DNA from: Pirellulales bacterium
Lineage (GTDB): Bacteria; Planctomycetota; Planctomycetia; Pirellulales; Lacipirellulaceae
Direction of reading: 5' to 3'
Length of the DNA: 64,000 nt
Assembly (NCBI GenBank): GCA_019636345.1
Contig: JAHBXQ010000002.1
Coordinates: forward strand, 930,001 to 994,000
Shown: positions 33,788 to 41,815 of the stretch, one piece after another
How positions within the stretch are numbered: the first letter of the stretch is position 1
How the letters are laid out: each line of letters opens with the position of its first letter
The notes under the pieces: model-generated
Seen by the model: the letters and a program-made list of their open reading frames with translations, nothing else
The model's database searches: none
Told to the model about the DNA's origin: nothing
Program-made: the position numbers and the translations under genes

Positions 33788-34885
33788 CTAACCCAACTCG
33801 CGCGATTCTCGCAAGACGGAAACGACCGCTTGAAGGTCGGCGGGCAGCGGAGCGGTCGCCTCGACGGGCTTTCCCGTCGCCGGATGGGTGAATGCGATCC
33901 GATGGGCGTGCAGGGCCTGCCGCTCGAGCATGACCCAAGAATCCGCCTGCCCGGCCCCGAGTCGTTTGCAGCGCGTGATTGCCCGCAATTCGCCGAGCGT
34001 GATCTTGGCTCGGCCCCCGTAGAGCCGGTCGCACAAGACGGGCACGCCGACGTGCGCCAGGTGGAGCCGAATCTGGTGAGTTCGCCCTGTCTTGGGTTGC
34101 GCCCGCACCAGCGCGAACCCCGGGTACCGCTCGACGGCTTCGTAAAAAGTCTGCGCCGGCCGACTGTCGGGGTGCTCGGGCCGCAGGGCCATCTTCTCCC
34201 GGCTGGTCGGGTGGGGGCCGATCGCCCGATCGATCAGGTCCCGATCCCGATCGAGTCGTCCCGCCACGATCGCCAGATACTCCTTCTGAACCGTGCGATC
34301 GTGAAACTGCCGGGCCAGTTCCGTGTGCGCCGCGTCATGTTTGGCGACGACGATCACGCCGCTCGTGTCGCGGTCGAGCCGATGGACGATTCCTGGCCGC
34401 GCGGCGCCCCCGGTCGTGCTCAATTGCCCGAAGCGGTGAACGAGTGCGCTGGCCAGCGTGCCGGCCCAGTGCCCCTTGGCGGGGTGAACCACCATGCCGG
34501 GCGGCTTGTCGACGACGACCAGATGCTCGTCCTCCAGCAACACCGTCAGCGGAATTGGCTCAGGGTGCGGGCCCTCGGCCGCGGCGGGGATCTGGCCGGC
34601 GACGCGGTGAACCGCTTCCAGCTTGAACGAAGCCTTCGGCGGTTCGCCGTCAAGTCGGACGAGACCCTGGTCGATTGCGCGACGGATCCGCGAGCGACTC
34701 ACCCCCGGCAGGGCCGCGGCAAGATAGACGTCCAACCGTTGCCCGACGTCGGCTGGCCCTGTGGTCAGATCAAAGGACTCGACCGCCTCGGGCGACAGCG
34801 CGGGCCCGGGAGGGGGCGGGACGAGCTCCGGCAAATCGGCAAGGTCGCCGTCGTCGTCCCACGGCAACAAGGGAGCGTCGCTCAT
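33788..34885 (-). CDS. rluD: RluA/RluD-family 23S rRNA pseudouridine synthase
   Basis: A 365-residue enzyme. An acidic/proline-rich leader of about 45 residues precedes the S4 domain (GQRLDVYLAAALPGVSRSRI). The catalytic motif is HRLDRDTSGVIVVAK, with the conserved aspartate, and the family segment KTGRTHQIRLHLAHVG is intact. RluD modifies helix 69 of 23S rRNA; RluA/C/D paralogues cannot be separated securely by eye, though S4 plus this length favours RluD. It overlaps the upstream gene by ATGA. Confidence 0.9.
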   Translation of the reverse strand: MSDAPLLPWDDDGDLADLPELVPPPPGPALSPEAVESFDLTTGPADVGQRLDVYLAAALPGVSRSRIRRAIDQGLVRLDGEPPKASFKLEAVHRVAGQIPAAAEGPHPEPIPLTVLLEDEHLVVVDKPPGMVVHPAKGHWAGTLASALVHRFGQLSTTGGAARPGIVHRLDRDTSGVIVVAKHDAAHTELARQFHDRTVQKEYLAIVAGRLDRDRDLIDRAIGPHPTSREKMALRPEHPDSRPAQTFYEAVERYPGFALVRAQPKTGRTHQIRLHLAHVGVPVLCDRLYGGRAKITLGELRAITRCKRLGAGQADSWVMLERQALHAHRIAFTHPATGKPVEATAPLPADLQAVVSVLRESRELG

Positions 34886-35751
34886 TGCTCAGCCGCGGCG
34901 TCGCTCTCGTCGGCCGCGTCGTCGTCGGCGTCCGCATCGGCGGCAGGCGACTTGTCGGCGGGCTCCGCGTCCTTGTCGTCGTAGCGCGCGTCGCCTTGAG
35001 CCTCGGACAACCCGCCGAGGATTTCTTCCAACGAGCGGGTCGGATCGAACTCCATCTCGCCCGTGGCGTCGGCGGCCGGTTCCCCGGGGCTGAACTGCGG
35101 TCGCACCCCCGGCGTGCCAGGCCCGGTCGCGCTGCGCGGCAACTCGAACTTAGCCGTCGCGAGCCACTTCACCGCATCGATGCCGGAAGTGCGCTCCAAC
35201 GATTCGATCCGGTCCTGGGCGATTTCCTTGAACTCGCCTTCGACCCGCTGATACGCGGCGATCGCCTCGTCGACTTCGCTCCGCAACTCGTGCACGCGGG
35301 CGAGTCCGAGCCGGGCGCGGTTGCGAATTTCGTCGCTGGAGGCGCTCGCGGAGAACTGGCGGTAAATCCCGGCCACGGCGTCAATCTTGTCGCTCGCCGC
35401 CTCCGGGCGGATCAGAGCGTCATTGGCGGCAATCCTGAGCTGCCTGTCGGCCCACGTGACGGCGGCCCATTCTTGCGTCGCCAAGCCGGCGTAGGTCTCG
35501 TCTTCGATCAACTTTTGCACGCCGGTCAGCTCCAGTTCGCTGGAGAGCATCGCGGATTGCAGGGCTTCCCAGGCGGCTTGCTCCTGCTTCAACTGCGAGT
35601 TGCGCCAGTACGACAGCGCGGCGAACAGCAGCAAAACGGCCCCGATCGCCGCCAGGATTTGGTTCGTATACGGGCGGAACTTTTCGAGTCCGAGCTCCAG
35701 GTCCTTGGCCAGGGTGTTCGTTTGGAGCTCGTGACGGCGTTCGGTGCGCAT
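34882..35751 (-). CDS. Membrane-anchored TPR-like protein (YfgM-like)
   Basis: A 289-residue protein with one membrane helix near the N-terminus (NQILAAIGAVLLLFAALSY, about 30-48). Helical repeats follow, including EIRNRARLGLARVHELRSEV then EAIAAYQRV, typical of TPR hairpins. The C-terminal 80 residues are acidic low complexity (D/A/E/S/K). The layout of a short cytoplasmic tail, single helix and TPR domain resembles YfgM, a Sec/BamB-associated chaperone factor, but sequence identity cannot be judged. It is translationally coupled to the pseudouridine synthase gene. Confidence 0.65.
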   Translation of the reverse strand: MRTERRHELQTNTLAKDLELGLEKFRPYTNQILAAIGAVLLLFAALSYWRNSQLKQEQAAWEALQSAMLSSELELTGVQKLIEDETYAGLATQEWAAVTWADRQLRIAANDALIRPEAASDKIDAVAGIYRQFSASASSDEIRNRARLGLARVHELRSEVDEAIAAYQRVEGEFKEIAQDRIESLERTSGIDAVKWLATAKFELPRSATGPGTPGVRPQFSPGEPAADATGEMEFDPTRSLEEILGGLSEAQGDARYDDKDAEPADKSPAADADADDDAADESDAAAEQ

Positions 35752-35974
35752 GGCGGAGGAGGTTTCGATGCGTTGCGACGGGAGAAAGAGACGAACTTGC
35801 GGAGGCGTCAGGACGCCTGCGGCGAGTCGTAAGTGTAGATGCCCGTTGCACCTGCGGTCAAGGCGACCACGCCGGCGCCCCAGGCGGCACGGCGACAGGA
35901 AGTAGGTCGCGACCGCCGAACGGCGCAGGCGCCCAGGCGGCGCAAGTCCGTCGAGTCAGCATGCCTCGTGCAGG

Positions 35975-37876
35975 CTACGACCGAGGAATCGCCCAGACCG
36001 GGTTCGCGGCCGAATCGATCAACTGCGGGACGACCCAGCCGCGCACCTTGCGGGCCGTGCGACTCGCTTCGGGGTTGCGAGGTTCCGTGCGCCGCGGATG
36101 GCGGATCAACTCGTAGTGCCGCACGATATCCTGCTCCGAGAGCGGATGGGGATAGACGGCCAATTCGTCGATTTGGCCGATAAATCGGCGATAGTTCTGC
36201 TTTTCGTCCAGTTGTCCGACCAGCAGCCGCCAGCCGCTGGCCAGCGGGGTCGGGTCGACGCCGGTCGCGCTCAGCTTGCCGTTGACGTACAGCTTGAGCC
36301 GATCGCCCTCCTTGACGGCGACGACGTGCTGCCACCGGCGCAGATCGTACAACTCTTCGGAAAAGACCGAGGTCCCCGAGCCGGCCACGTCGCTCGGCGG
36401 GTTGCGGTGGAGGAACCGCAAGCGGCCCGGATGCTCGATCGACGACTCAGCGGCGCGGGGGCCGCCTAATTCCAACAGCAACGCATGCGGACTTCTCCAG
36501 TCGGGCTCCGGCGGCGGACAAATCAAGGCGACCAGCGAGCACCAATGGTAGTGGCTCGGCTTAATCCACGCTTCCACCGCGTAACCGGCGTCGAACGACT
36601 CGCGAATCGGCTCCTCCGACACCAGATAGGTCGAATACGCCTCGTCGGTCAGCGCCGCCCCGAGGTCGAGATACTGATTGCTGCGGTCGCGAATCATCTC
36701 CGCGACGCCGACGACGCGACCGTGGTAGCGATCCGCCGCCGCGTTGTTGATTCGCTGCGGGTTCTTGTCCTCGAACCGCCAGTAAATCAACGGCTGCGCG
36801 GCGAGCACCTCGCGGGCGTACTCCCGCGTCACATGCAGTCCGTCCGAACCCATCGACGTCTGCGAAGCAAAGGCTCCCGGCGACGATTCCCCGCGCACCA
36901 TGCTCACCATGCCGTCGGCGTTGGCCGCGACCCGCAGCGACTCGCCCGCCTTGACTCCGACCCGCTTCACGCCGGTGGAATCCGCGGTCCACGGGAGCGA
37001 GACGAACGCCTGGCCGGTGAAGACATGCAACTCGACGTCTCCCCCCGCAATCGCGATTCCCAGCGAGGCGTCGGAGGCGACTTCGATTTGGCCGTTCGGG
37101 GTCGTCAGGATGAACTGCGAATCGGTCGACTTGACTTCGGCAGTGAGTTTGCCGTGGCTGAGGCTGGCGCCTCGCTCGGCCGTCAGCACCAACCCTGCGG
37201 GGCCCTCGATGCTGAGCGCCGCGCGCCCGCCCGTCCAGTCGACTTGCAACTCGGCGAGGCCTTCGAGCAGATTCAACGTCTCGCCCGTGTGGAGCGTGTC
37301 GTTGGTCAGGTAGGCCGCTCGGCCGTCGAGATTCCACAGGCACGCCGTCCCTTGGACGAACCGGGCCGCGTAACGGGGTTCGCCGAGCGAACCAGGTTCC
37401 GCGAGCGAAGGGGCCGTGTACTCGCGCTGCGAGAACTGGCGACTGGCCTGTCCGAAGCCCAGCGTCCAGCCCGCCGCGACCGCCAGCAGCGCCGCCGCGG
37501 TCGCCCAATAGGACGACCTCGACGCGCGGGTCAGTCGCGCTCGCCACGCGGCCGTCGCGCCGGCGACCGGTCGGAATGCGGGATCGCGTTGCGGAACCGT
37601 GCCGGTCGATGTCCCCGCCGACTTGGCCGAACTGGCCGTGGCGACGATCTGCTCCAACAAATCGGCCCGCATGCTGCCGCCGTTGCGCGACTTCGTGCTG
37701 TACCAGGTCAGCCACGATTCCTGGCTCATGACGTCGACGACGAACGACGCCAAAGACGGGTCGGCCAGGATTCGCCGATTGACCTCTGCCAGTTCATCGA
37801 GCGTGGCGTTGCCGTCAACGGCGGCCATCAGAATCCGCGTGACGTCGTATTCCACGCGAGAGTCGTCGTTTTTCAT
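35975..37876 (-). CDS. FecR-type anti-sigma-like protein with LamG domain
   Basis: A 633-residue protein. The cytoplasmic N-terminus (about 1-70) looks like an anti-sigma region (YDVTRILMAAVDGNATLDEL). A membrane helix follows (YWATAAALLAVAAGWTLGFG, about 122-141), then a FecR-type beta domain (TLHTGETLNLLEGLAELQVD, GGRAALSIEGPAGLVL). The C-terminal 230 residues form a concanavalin-like LamG domain (PLIYWRFED, AVEAWIKPSHYHW, RRWQHVVAVKEGDRLKLYVN). The start at 37876 overlaps the sigma factor stop by ATGA. The pair is a common planctomycete arrangement in which the membrane protein probably holds the sigma factor and senses an extracellular, perhaps carbohydrate, cue. Confidence 0.85.
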   Translation of the reverse strand: MKNDDSRVEYDVTRILMAAVDGNATLDELAEVNRRILADPSLASFVVDVMSQESWLTWYSTKSRNGGSMRADLLEQIVATASSAKSAGTSTGTVPQRDPAFRPVAGATAAWRARLTRASRSSYWATAAALLAVAAGWTLGFGQASRQFSQREYTAPSLAEPGSLGEPRYAARFVQGTACLWNLDGRAAYLTNDTLHTGETLNLLEGLAELQVDWTGGRAALSIEGPAGLVLTAERGASLSHGKLTAEVKSTDSQFILTTPNGQIEVASDASLGIAIAGGDVELHVFTGQAFVSLPWTADSTGVKRVGVKAGESLRVAANADGMVSMVRGESSPGAFASQTSMGSDGLHVTREYAREVLAAQPLIYWRFEDKNPQRINNAAADRYHGRVVGVAEMIRDRSNQYLDLGAALTDEAYSTYLVSEEPIRESFDAGYAVEAWIKPSHYHWCSLVALICPPPEPDWRSPHALLLELGGPRAAESSIEHPGRLRFLHRNPPSDVAGSGTSVFSEELYDLRRWQHVVAVKEGDRLKLYVNGKLSATGVDPTPLASGWRLLVGQLDEKQNYRRFIGQIDELAVYPHPLSEQDIVRHYELIRHPRRTEPRNPEASRTARKVRGWVVPQLIDSAANPVWAIPRS

Positions 37877-38424
37877 GACGCGTTCTCCTTGGCCATGACT
37901 CGGCCCACGCATTCTCGCAGCGCCACATGGATGCGCGCCAGCGAGCGATAAATCGAATGCACCGACGCGGCTTCCTTCCGGGCGATCTCTTTCGGACGGT
38001 GCTGCAAATAATAACGTTGTTGAATCAGCGTGCGATCCTTTGCGGCCAGTTTGTCGAGGCACTCCTCGAGCGCCGCCCGCCGGGCGGTCAGGTGCTCGGA
38101 CCGGCACAACAGGTCGTCGGCCAGCAGGGTCAAAACTTCCTCGCTCATGATCTGGAGCCGCTGGTTGGCGCGCCGGAGGTGCAGAATCTCGAAATAGGCG
38201 ACTTTGCAGGCCCAGGCGTAAAACGAGCCCTCGGGGTCGTACTCGGAGAACTTTCTCCAGAGCACGACGCACGTGTCTTGGAACACCTCTTCCGCGTCCG
38301 ACGAGTTGAACACGAGCGTCGAGATGAACTCGAACACCCGGCGCGAATGTTGCGAGAACAGTCGCAAAAACTCAGTATGCCGCTCCTGCTCGGAACTGTC
38401 GGATTCGAAATCGGATGTGGTCAA
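37873..38424 (-). CDS. ECF-type RNA polymerase sigma factor
   Basis: A 183-residue sigma-70 family factor. Region 2 is clear (EEVFQDTCVVLWRKFSEYDP, FYAWACKVAYFEILHLRR) and region 4 contains the usual helix-turn-helix (DRTLIQQRYYLQHRPKEIAR, SVHSIYRSLARIHVALREC). I chose the TTG at 38424, which has ACGGAG nine bases upstream; longer frames add 45 residues without family similarity. It is co-transcribed and overlapping with the FecR/LamG protein. Confidence 0.88.
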   Translation of the reverse strand: MTTSDFESDSSEQERHTEFLRLFSQHSRRVFEFISTLVFNSSDAEEVFQDTCVVLWRKFSEYDPEGSFYAWACKVAYFEILHLRRANQRLQIMSEEVLTLLADDLLCRSEHLTARRAALEECLDKLAAKDRTLIQQRYYLQHRPKEIARKEAASVHSIYRSLARIHVALRECVGRVMAKENAS

Positions 38425-39151
38425 GGCAATACGCTCCGTCGCGACGACGTCCGTTCTCTTGGGAACTCTGCCAATGGGGTCCGCCGCACTTGAGACCCTC
38501 TCAGTTGTGACCGGCCAAGCGCACTCCGTCCAGGCGCGCAGCCGACGGATGCCGAACACGGGATCGCCCGAAATTGCAAGGTTCCACTGTGTATCACCCG
38601 AGGGACCGAGCCTTTTGCGGCGAATCCCGCCAGAAAGACGCTCAAGCTCAACCGACTGCCGCTGGGGCTCCCCTCTGGGAGCGACCAGACGCTTTCGGGG
38701 AAACTTTCTCGTTTTTTTTGCGTAATTGTCGCGAAAGCGAGGGCCGGTGTGGGGATTAACAGATAGCCCGAAGGTCTACCGACCTGCAGGCAAGACATGA
38801 TCGGTCGGTTCCGACTGGGTCGGAGCGGGGTTTCGCGAGGGCAGACGCGAATCCGGCGACCGTCACAAGGCGTTTCCCAGCCCTCCCGGCTGCTTTTTGG
38901 CTTGGCTGCTCCGTCTGCCCGTTCACTTCGGCCGATTTTGCTTGTCTGAATCGGCAAGTCGTTTGCGGTTGGCCGCAGGAGCCCGCACCGGCCAGGGCTG
39001 GCGATGGCGTCGACGACCCGGTCCCCAGTCTGTTGCCTCGTAAGTACTTGGTTCAGGACGGCAAGCAGCAGTCAGGTGCAGGAAACGGAGCAGGGCAGCG
39101 GCGATCGATGCGGTTTTCTCTTTCTTCCTTTCAGCAGTGAGGTCTCGTCTC
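38425..39151. other. Intergenic region between the sigma factor and the plus-strand PEP-CTERM module
   Basis: About 730 bp without a gene. It contains a spaced inverted repeat with 8-bp arms (CGCTTTCG at 38690-38697 and CGAAAGCG at 38732-38739) around an eight-T run, and another with 7-bp arms (ACCGACC at 38778-38784, GGTCGGT at 38803-38809). A weak sigma-54-like -24/-12 element (CGGCAAGTCGTTTGC, 38952-38966) lies upstream of the PEP-CTERM gene. Promoters for both flanking divergent units must be here. Confidence 0.5.
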
Positions 39152-39862
39152 ATGAGAATGACAAATTGGATTTCCGGTTGCGCCCGGGTCGCCATGACCC
39201 TGGCGGCGATCGCCACGTGCATCCCCGGCGCTCGCGCCGCCCTGACGTATTTGGACGCCTCGAAGGACAATACCGGTCCGCTCTCGGCCTTCACTGCCGG
39301 CACGAACGGTCAAGCCGACGATGACCTCTGGACGGTCCGAACGGGCTTCTCCGTCGGCAGCACCTTTATTCAGTCGGGCGACGGCAACGGCGAAGACTCT
39401 CCGGAACTGACCACGACGATCACGGGCCTCGCGGCGAACTCCCCCTATCGGGTCTACGTCCATTTCTGGGACGGCAGCGGCACGGCTCCCGACTGGAACA
39501 TTCGGGCTGGCTTCACCTCCAGTCCCGGCGGCAACACTCTGTTCGCCAACCCGACTGACGCGCCCGACCTGGGAGCCACCCCGGCCGTGCTCGCCAGCAC
39601 GCTCGCTTACGTGAACCCGCCGACTCCCTTCACCGAGAGTGACCGGACGCAGTTCGCCGGGCTCGTTGGCATCGCCTTGTCGGACGGCAGCGGCAACCTG
39701 AACGTGTACATTGACGACCTTCCTTCGCAGATCGGCGTGAACAACCGCACGTGGTACGACGGCGTCTCGTACGAACTGGTCCCCGAACCGACCGGGGCGA
39801 TGCTCGCCATGATCGGCGGTGCGTTCGGCTTGGTCGCCGCCCGGCGGAGGAATCGCAAGTAG
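39152..39862 (+). CDS. PEP-CTERM protein (first gene of the plus-strand module)
   Basis: A 236-residue exported protein. The ATG at 39152 has GAGGT eight bases upstream. Signal peptide: VAMTLAAIATCIPGARA. The C-terminal exosortase signal is VPEPTGAMLAMIGGAFGL followed by ARRRNRK. The body of about 190 residues (LTYLDASKDNTGPLSAF at the start; LTTTITGLAANSPYRVYVHF in the middle; NNRTWYDGVSYELV at the end) also occurs inside the giant protein 41816-46561. Function unknown. Confidence 0.82.
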   Translation: MRMTNWISGCARVAMTLAAIATCIPGARAALTYLDASKDNTGPLSAFTAGTNGQADDDLWTVRTGFSVGSTFIQSGDGNGEDSPELTTTITGLAANSPYRVYVHFWDGSGTAPDWNIRAGFTSSPGGNTLFANPTDAPDLGATPAVLASTLAYVNPPTPFTESDRTQFAGLVGIALSDGSGNLNVYIDDLPSQIGVNNRTWYDGVSYELVPEPTGAMLAMIGGAFGLVAARRRNRK

Positions 39863-39888
39863 ATCGGATCTTTTTGGAGTTGAATCGC

Positions 39889-39922
39889 TCGGCCGGCGGG
39901 CCCTCCGCGGTCCGCCGGCCGA
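39889..39922 (+). terminator. Strong GC-rich hairpin after the PEP-CTERM gene
   Basis: An 11-bp perfect stem (TCGGCCGGCGG/CCGCCGGCCGA), extendable by GCC/GGT with one G-T pair, lies 27 bp after the stop. There is no T-tract, so it could be an attenuator or mRNA-stabilising hairpin between the PEP-CTERM and DUF1559 genes. Confidence 0.5.
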
Positions 39923-40037
39923 CATTCCAACAGAGAGACAAATCAGGCACACGCAGAGACACGTCAGGGCCACGAAGGTATCCCTTTTTCTCGGGCCGCC
40001 CCTGCGGCGGATCCCGACGGCATGAGGAGCGGACAGG

Positions 40038-41054
40038 ATGAGGCGACGAGGATTTACGCTGGTCGAATTGCTGGTGGTGATCGCCATTATCGGGGTCCTT
40101 GTTGCGCTCTTGCTGCCTGCGATCCAGGCCGCTCGGGAGGCGGCGCGGCGGACGCAATGCGTCAACCAAATCCGTCAACTCGTGCTCGCCTGCCACAATC
40201 ATCATGACGCCATGAAGCGTCTGCCGTCGGCGGGGGACCAAGTCGTCGCCAACTCGGCTCACCAGGCGACCGGGTTGAGTTGGCTGGGTCAAATTCTTCC
40301 CTATCAGGAGAACGCCGTCCTACGCGACCTGATCGACGACAGCGTCCCCTGGTTCCACGCCAACAACGACTTGGCCGAGCAGACCCCTGTCCCGCTGTTC
40401 AACTGCCCCTCCACCGGGGGCGAACTGAGCGTCTTCACCTCGACCCCGGGCAACACGTCCGTGTTCGTCGAATTCTCGCCGTTGCGGGCTCACTATGTCG
40501 GCAACATGGGGGCCAAATCGTCCTGCGATCCCGCTTCAGCGGCTTATCCCGACTCCGGCTACACGATGCTCGTCCGTCGGGAGGGAGCCAGCGAGAGCGG
40601 CGGCTTGGCATCCAACGGGTCGATCGTCTTCAATGGCAAGATTCAGTTCCGAAACTTCGGCGACGGCACGGCCAGCACGCTCATGATCGGCGAATGCTCC
40701 TGGGACGCCGGTCCGACTCGCAGCTGGATCGTCGGCACGCTCGACGTCAATAGCGGTCCCGGCGGGGACTATCACGGCTGGCTTTACAACTCGAAGAACG
40801 TCCGCTGGCCGATGCACACCGCCTTTCGCGAAAAGCCCGGCGAGACCTACAGCGGATACCTGAGCAACGACGTCAGCCTGGGAAGCCGCCATCCGGGCGG
40901 GGCCCATTTGGGCATGGCCGACGGTTCGGCGAGCTTCCGCAACGAGGACGTCGAAATGCGGGTGTTGCGCGCCCTGGCCACCCGCGACAACGCGGACGAC
41001 GTCGCCCAGCCCGATTCGACCTGCACCTCCGGCGGCGGCGGTTCGGGGCGATAA
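40038..41054 (+). CDS. DUF1559 pseudopilin-like protein (H-X9-DG type)
   Basis: A 338-residue protein starting MRRRGFTLVELLVVIAIIGV, a textbook prepilin signal. The C-terminal H-X9-DG motif is HPGGAHLGMADG. Length and layout match the family. It is second in a module whose gene order repeats that at 15985-19734. The C-terminus is a short Gly/Ser tail. Confidence 0.9.
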   Translation: MRRRGFTLVELLVVIAIIGVLVALLLPAIQAAREAARRTQCVNQIRQLVLACHNHHDAMKRLPSAGDQVVANSAHQATGLSWLGQILPYQENAVLRDLIDDSVPWFHANNDLAEQTPVPLFNCPSTGGELSVFTSTPGNTSVFVEFSPLRAHYVGNMGAKSSCDPASAAYPDSGYTMLVRREGASESGGLASNGSIVFNGKIQFRNFGDGTASTLMIGECSWDAGPTRSWIVGTLDVNSGPGGDYHGWLYNSKNVRWPMHTAFREKPGETYSGYLSNDVSLGSRHPGGAHLGMADGSASFRNEDVEMRVLRALATRDNADDVAQPDSTCTSGGGGSGR

Positions 41055-41156
41055 TTACAACCTTGATCTCCCCCCGAGCCGGCGGGCGTCAGCCCCCGGA
41101 GCGACAAAAACGCGATTCCAATTACAATCAAAGTCATACCAGCCAAGGCGAACACA

Positions 41157-41579
41157 GTGTCGGGAACAACGCGTTGGCAGTACCTGCTCGCGGCCGCGGC
41201 CATCGGTTGGTCCGGCTGCAGCGGCGGCGGCGACGGCCTTGCGTCGGTCAAGGGACAGGTGCTGCTCGACGGCAAGCCCTTGACGGCCGGCGTCGTCGTG
41301 ACGATGCCCGAGAAAGGACGCGGCGCCCGCGGCGAGATCGATTCCGAGGGGCGATTCGTCCTGACCTCGGGCGAGTTGGGCGCCGGGGCGACGATCGGAA
41401 CTCACCGGGCGGCCGTCATCGCCGTCGAGGAGTCGGCGACGTTCAACCCCGAGGCCCCGAGGAAACTCCTCGTCCCGCAGCGGTACTCCGTCGCGGAGAC
41501 GTCGGGACTGGTCATTCAAGTCGAATCAGGCAAAGTCAACGAGGCGGTCCTCAATCTCTCGTCGCGGCCCGAGCGGTAG
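41157..41579 (+). CDS. Small lipoprotein with carboxypeptidase-regulatory-like fold
   Basis: A 140-residue lipoprotein with a GTG start, a lipobox IGWSGC and a single beta-sandwich domain (VKGQVLLDGKPLTAGVVVTMP, GRFVLTSG, THRAAVIAV, PQRYSVAETSGLVIQVESGK). It is the counterpart of 17228-17692 and follows a DUF1559 gene in the same way. Role unknown. Confidence 0.75.
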   Translation: MSGTTRWQYLLAAAAIGWSGCSGGGDGLASVKGQVLLDGKPLTAGVVVTMPEKGRGARGEIDSEGRFVLTSGELGAGATIGTHRAAVIAVEESATFNPEAPRKLLVPQRYSVAETSGLVIQVESGKVNEAVLNLSSRPER

Positions 41580-41648
41580 CGACGAGTTCCACGGAACTTT
41601 TTTTTCAGAAGAGAAACTTCTCAGAAGCGATTCGCCTATCGCCGTCGC

Positions 41649-41668
41649 GCGATCGTTGCGGCGATCGC
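41649..41668 (+). terminator. Hairpin between the lipoprotein and the giant PEP-CTERM gene
   Basis: GCGATCG/CGATCGC, a 7-bp perfect stem with a 6-base loop, about 70 bp after the lipoprotein stop. There is no immediate T-tract. Confidence 0.3.
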
Positions 41669-41815
41669 CGGGGCAGCGCGGCGGTAGGCGATCTTGTTGC
41701 GTTGTTCTCATGTCTTGCGGCCCGCGGCGGGCCATGGCGTTCGACCGGCGGTCGACGCCCGTCAACCACGCTCACCAGTGAAGTGCCATCCAGCACGCTT
41801 GAGGGGGAAGAGACG

